The notes under the pieces are model-generated. The model had not been told where the DNA came from. It made no database searches and saw nothing but the letters and a program-made list of their open reading frames with translations. A program made the translations under genes and the position numbers. Positions 5,137 through 6,076 of a DNA stretch of 6,076 bases are shown one piece after another (position 1 is the stretch's first letter; every line of letters begins with the position of its first letter). The stretch lies in contig WJJR01000141.1 in the NCBI GenBank assembly GCA_014729565.1, positions 1-6,076 on the forward strand, given 5' to 3'. Source of the stretch: Candidatus Zixiibacteriota bacterium. GTDB taxonomy: Bacteria > Zixibacteria > MSB-5A5 > WJJR01.

Positions 5137-5484
5137 AAAGGTCAGCTACTGCATTCGTCTCATAGCCGTCCTCGGCCATGCGCCACGGGCACCCGGTGCA
5201 CCCACAGACAAAGCCCTGCATAGCTACGCAGCGCAAAGCGAACGCGCCCGAATCACTCAGCCAGCGTCAGACGCAATCGCCCCTTGTGGTGTATCTAGGG
5301 ATGAGAGCAACTGAGATTCTAACTGTCTCTTTCGCTTGACAGTGGGAATACTCAATAGGGTTATTGGTAGAGTGGTTGCAAGCACGCTGGGCACCTGAGA
5401 TTTGACAACATCATAGCAGGAGAGGAGGGACACTCGTCGCGCGAGCTATACCTGTCGTATCATGAACGAGGGAAGGGGGAGAGT
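5137..5484. other. Intergenic region upstream of the secreted-protein gene
   Basis: About 350 bases in which I see no supported gene or RNA gene. Both strands lack a long frame with a plausible start here. It holds two perfect TTGACA hexamers (5336-5341, 5402-5407), a purine-rich AGGAGAGGAGGGA (5418-5430) not followed by a start codon, and the leader of the gene starting at 5485. Confidence 0.5.
5336..5365 (+). promoter_or_regulatory. Candidate promoter for the secreted-protein gene
   Basis: TTGACA at 5336-5341 is a perfect -35 box. The sequence ggttatt follows at 17-18 bases, but its -10 matches are only 3 of 6. If real, the leader to the ATG at 5485 is about 115 bases. The second TTGACA (5402-5407) has no usable -10. 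Confidence 0.25.
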
Positions 5485-6076
5485 ATGCAGTACAGAGTAG
5501 GAATTGCATTGATCGCACTCAGCTTAGTGGCTGTGTCGTCGGTGCTCGGAGGGCAGCCGCCGCCGGAGCCGGGAGCGGAGCGGGGGTGGTGGTCGCACAG
5601 TCAGGTGTACGTTCCGGTCAACACGAACGCGTCTCGGGTCGCAGAGTTTGTGCGGGGCGAATTGGCGGCAATGAACTCGAAATCGGGCGATACATGGCGC
5701 TTGGAGCGACACGGGGCTGGAGGAACGCTCTTCCAGGTAAAGGGAAGAAGCGATAAACCCTACGTCGGTGATTTGGAGTCCACTGCACGACAGTTCATTG
5801 ACCAATTCTGGACGATCATCACGGGACGGACAACTCTATCCGTCGACGAACCCCTGGAGATCAAGTATGTTCAGACGGGCCCCTCTCCATGGGGGGCAAC
5901 ACGCGTGCGATTTTCCGGATACTTTGAGGGTGTGCCGATTTGGGGGATTGGTTTCGCCGTGGACTTTGATAAGGAAGGTCATGTAGTGGGTATGGATTTT
6001 TCACCACTATCCCATGTCTGGATGACGGAACTCCCCACTCCGAGGCCATTCGACGACATCGCGGCACAGCTTGTAG
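5485..6076 (+). CDS. Secreted protein, N-terminal part, FTP/PepSY-like propeptide region
   Basis: This frame is open from the ATG at 5485 to the right edge (197 codons plus one base) and continues beyond it. AAGGGGGAG (5473-5481) is a suitable ribosome site. Residues 1-22 (MQYRVGIALIALSLVAVSSV then LG) are a signal peptide, followed by a Pro/Glu-rich linker. The region RVAEFVRGELAAMNSKSG to about residue 175 carries TRVRFSGYFEGVPIWGIGF (139-157), then AVDFDKEGHVVGMDF. This resembles the FTP/PepSY propeptide pattern (hxxqxxxGvpVfGxxhxvxxdxxGxvxxhxg) found ahead of thermolysin-like (M4) and fungalysin (M36) secreted metallopeptidases. The catalytic domain, if present, would lie outside the window, so the peptidase identity is unproven. 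The resemblance is by eye. Expect an exported zymogen or a stand-alone propeptide-like protein. Confidence 0.75.
   Translation, partial: MQYRVGIALIALSLVAVSSVLGGQPPPEPGAERGWWSHSQVYVPVNTNASRVAEFVRGELAAMNSKSGDTWRLERHGAGGTLFQVKGRSDKPYVGDLESTARQFIDQFWTIITGRTTLSVDEPLEIKYVQTGPSPWGATRVRFSGYFEGVPIWGIGFAVDFDKEGHVVGMDFSPLSHVWMTELPTPRPFDDIAAQLV

Noticed and set aside
5361..5400. tRNA-like stretch (ttattggtagagtggttgca)
   Set aside because: It resembles a D-arm, but no acceptor stem pairs, no anticodon arm forms and there is no T-arm TTC motif downstream.
5524..5805. 93-residue frame on the minus strand
   Set aside because: It lies opposite the secreted-protein gene, which has a signal peptide, a ribosome site and a domain-like pattern. 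The antisense frame is Arg/Pro-rich with none of these.
1..6076. CRISPR array, transposase, insertion sequence ends or attachment site
   Set aside because: No regularly spaced repeats, no transposase-like protein and no long terminal inverted repeats are seen in the window.

Overview
The window (about 57% G+C by eye) looks like a chromosomal segment from a diderm (Gram-negative type) bacterium. It holds a lipoprotein with a lipobox, several exported envelope proteins, two L,D-transpeptidases and a FabL-type enoyl-ACP reductase. I cannot fix the phylum. The mix suggests a less-studied, possibly uncultured lineage rather than a model proteobacterium, but that is inference.

Left half (1-3485, all minus strand): an envelope block. 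In transcription order it has a lipoprotein rich in helix (2916-3485) with its own promoter candidate and a clear intrinsic terminator, then a tight cluster of three YkuD-fold proteins. The first (1575-2675) is a membrane-anchored L,D-transpeptidase with a long helical stalk. The second (928-1575) is an exported L,D-transpeptidase whose ATG overlaps the previous stop as TAATG. The third (286-921) is an exported protein that keeps the outline of a YkuD domain but has lost its catalytic His and Cys. Beyond an 81-base gap with its own promoter candidate lies the start of a membrane-anchored protein cut by the window edge (1-204).

Middle (3486-3914): a divergent intergenic region with candidate promoters on both strands and a 13-base palindrome.

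Right half (3915-6076, plus strand): a FabL-like NADPH enoyl-ACP reductase (3915-4682), then after 15 bases a small VOC-fold protein (4698-5093). A strong hairpin and about 390 bases without a gene follow. Last is the 5' part of a secreted protein with an FTP/PepSY-like propeptide region (5485-6076, running off the end).

The main observation is that the helical stalk of the membrane-anchored transpeptidase aligns without gaps over 50 residues with the neighbouring lipoprotein. With the catalytically dead third YkuD protein, this suggests a dedicated peptidoglycan/outer-membrane module: an active enzyme, a second active enzyme, a pseudoenzyme and a lipoprotein partner sharing a domain with the first enzyme. 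The shared architecture is visible in the sequence. The joint function is inference.
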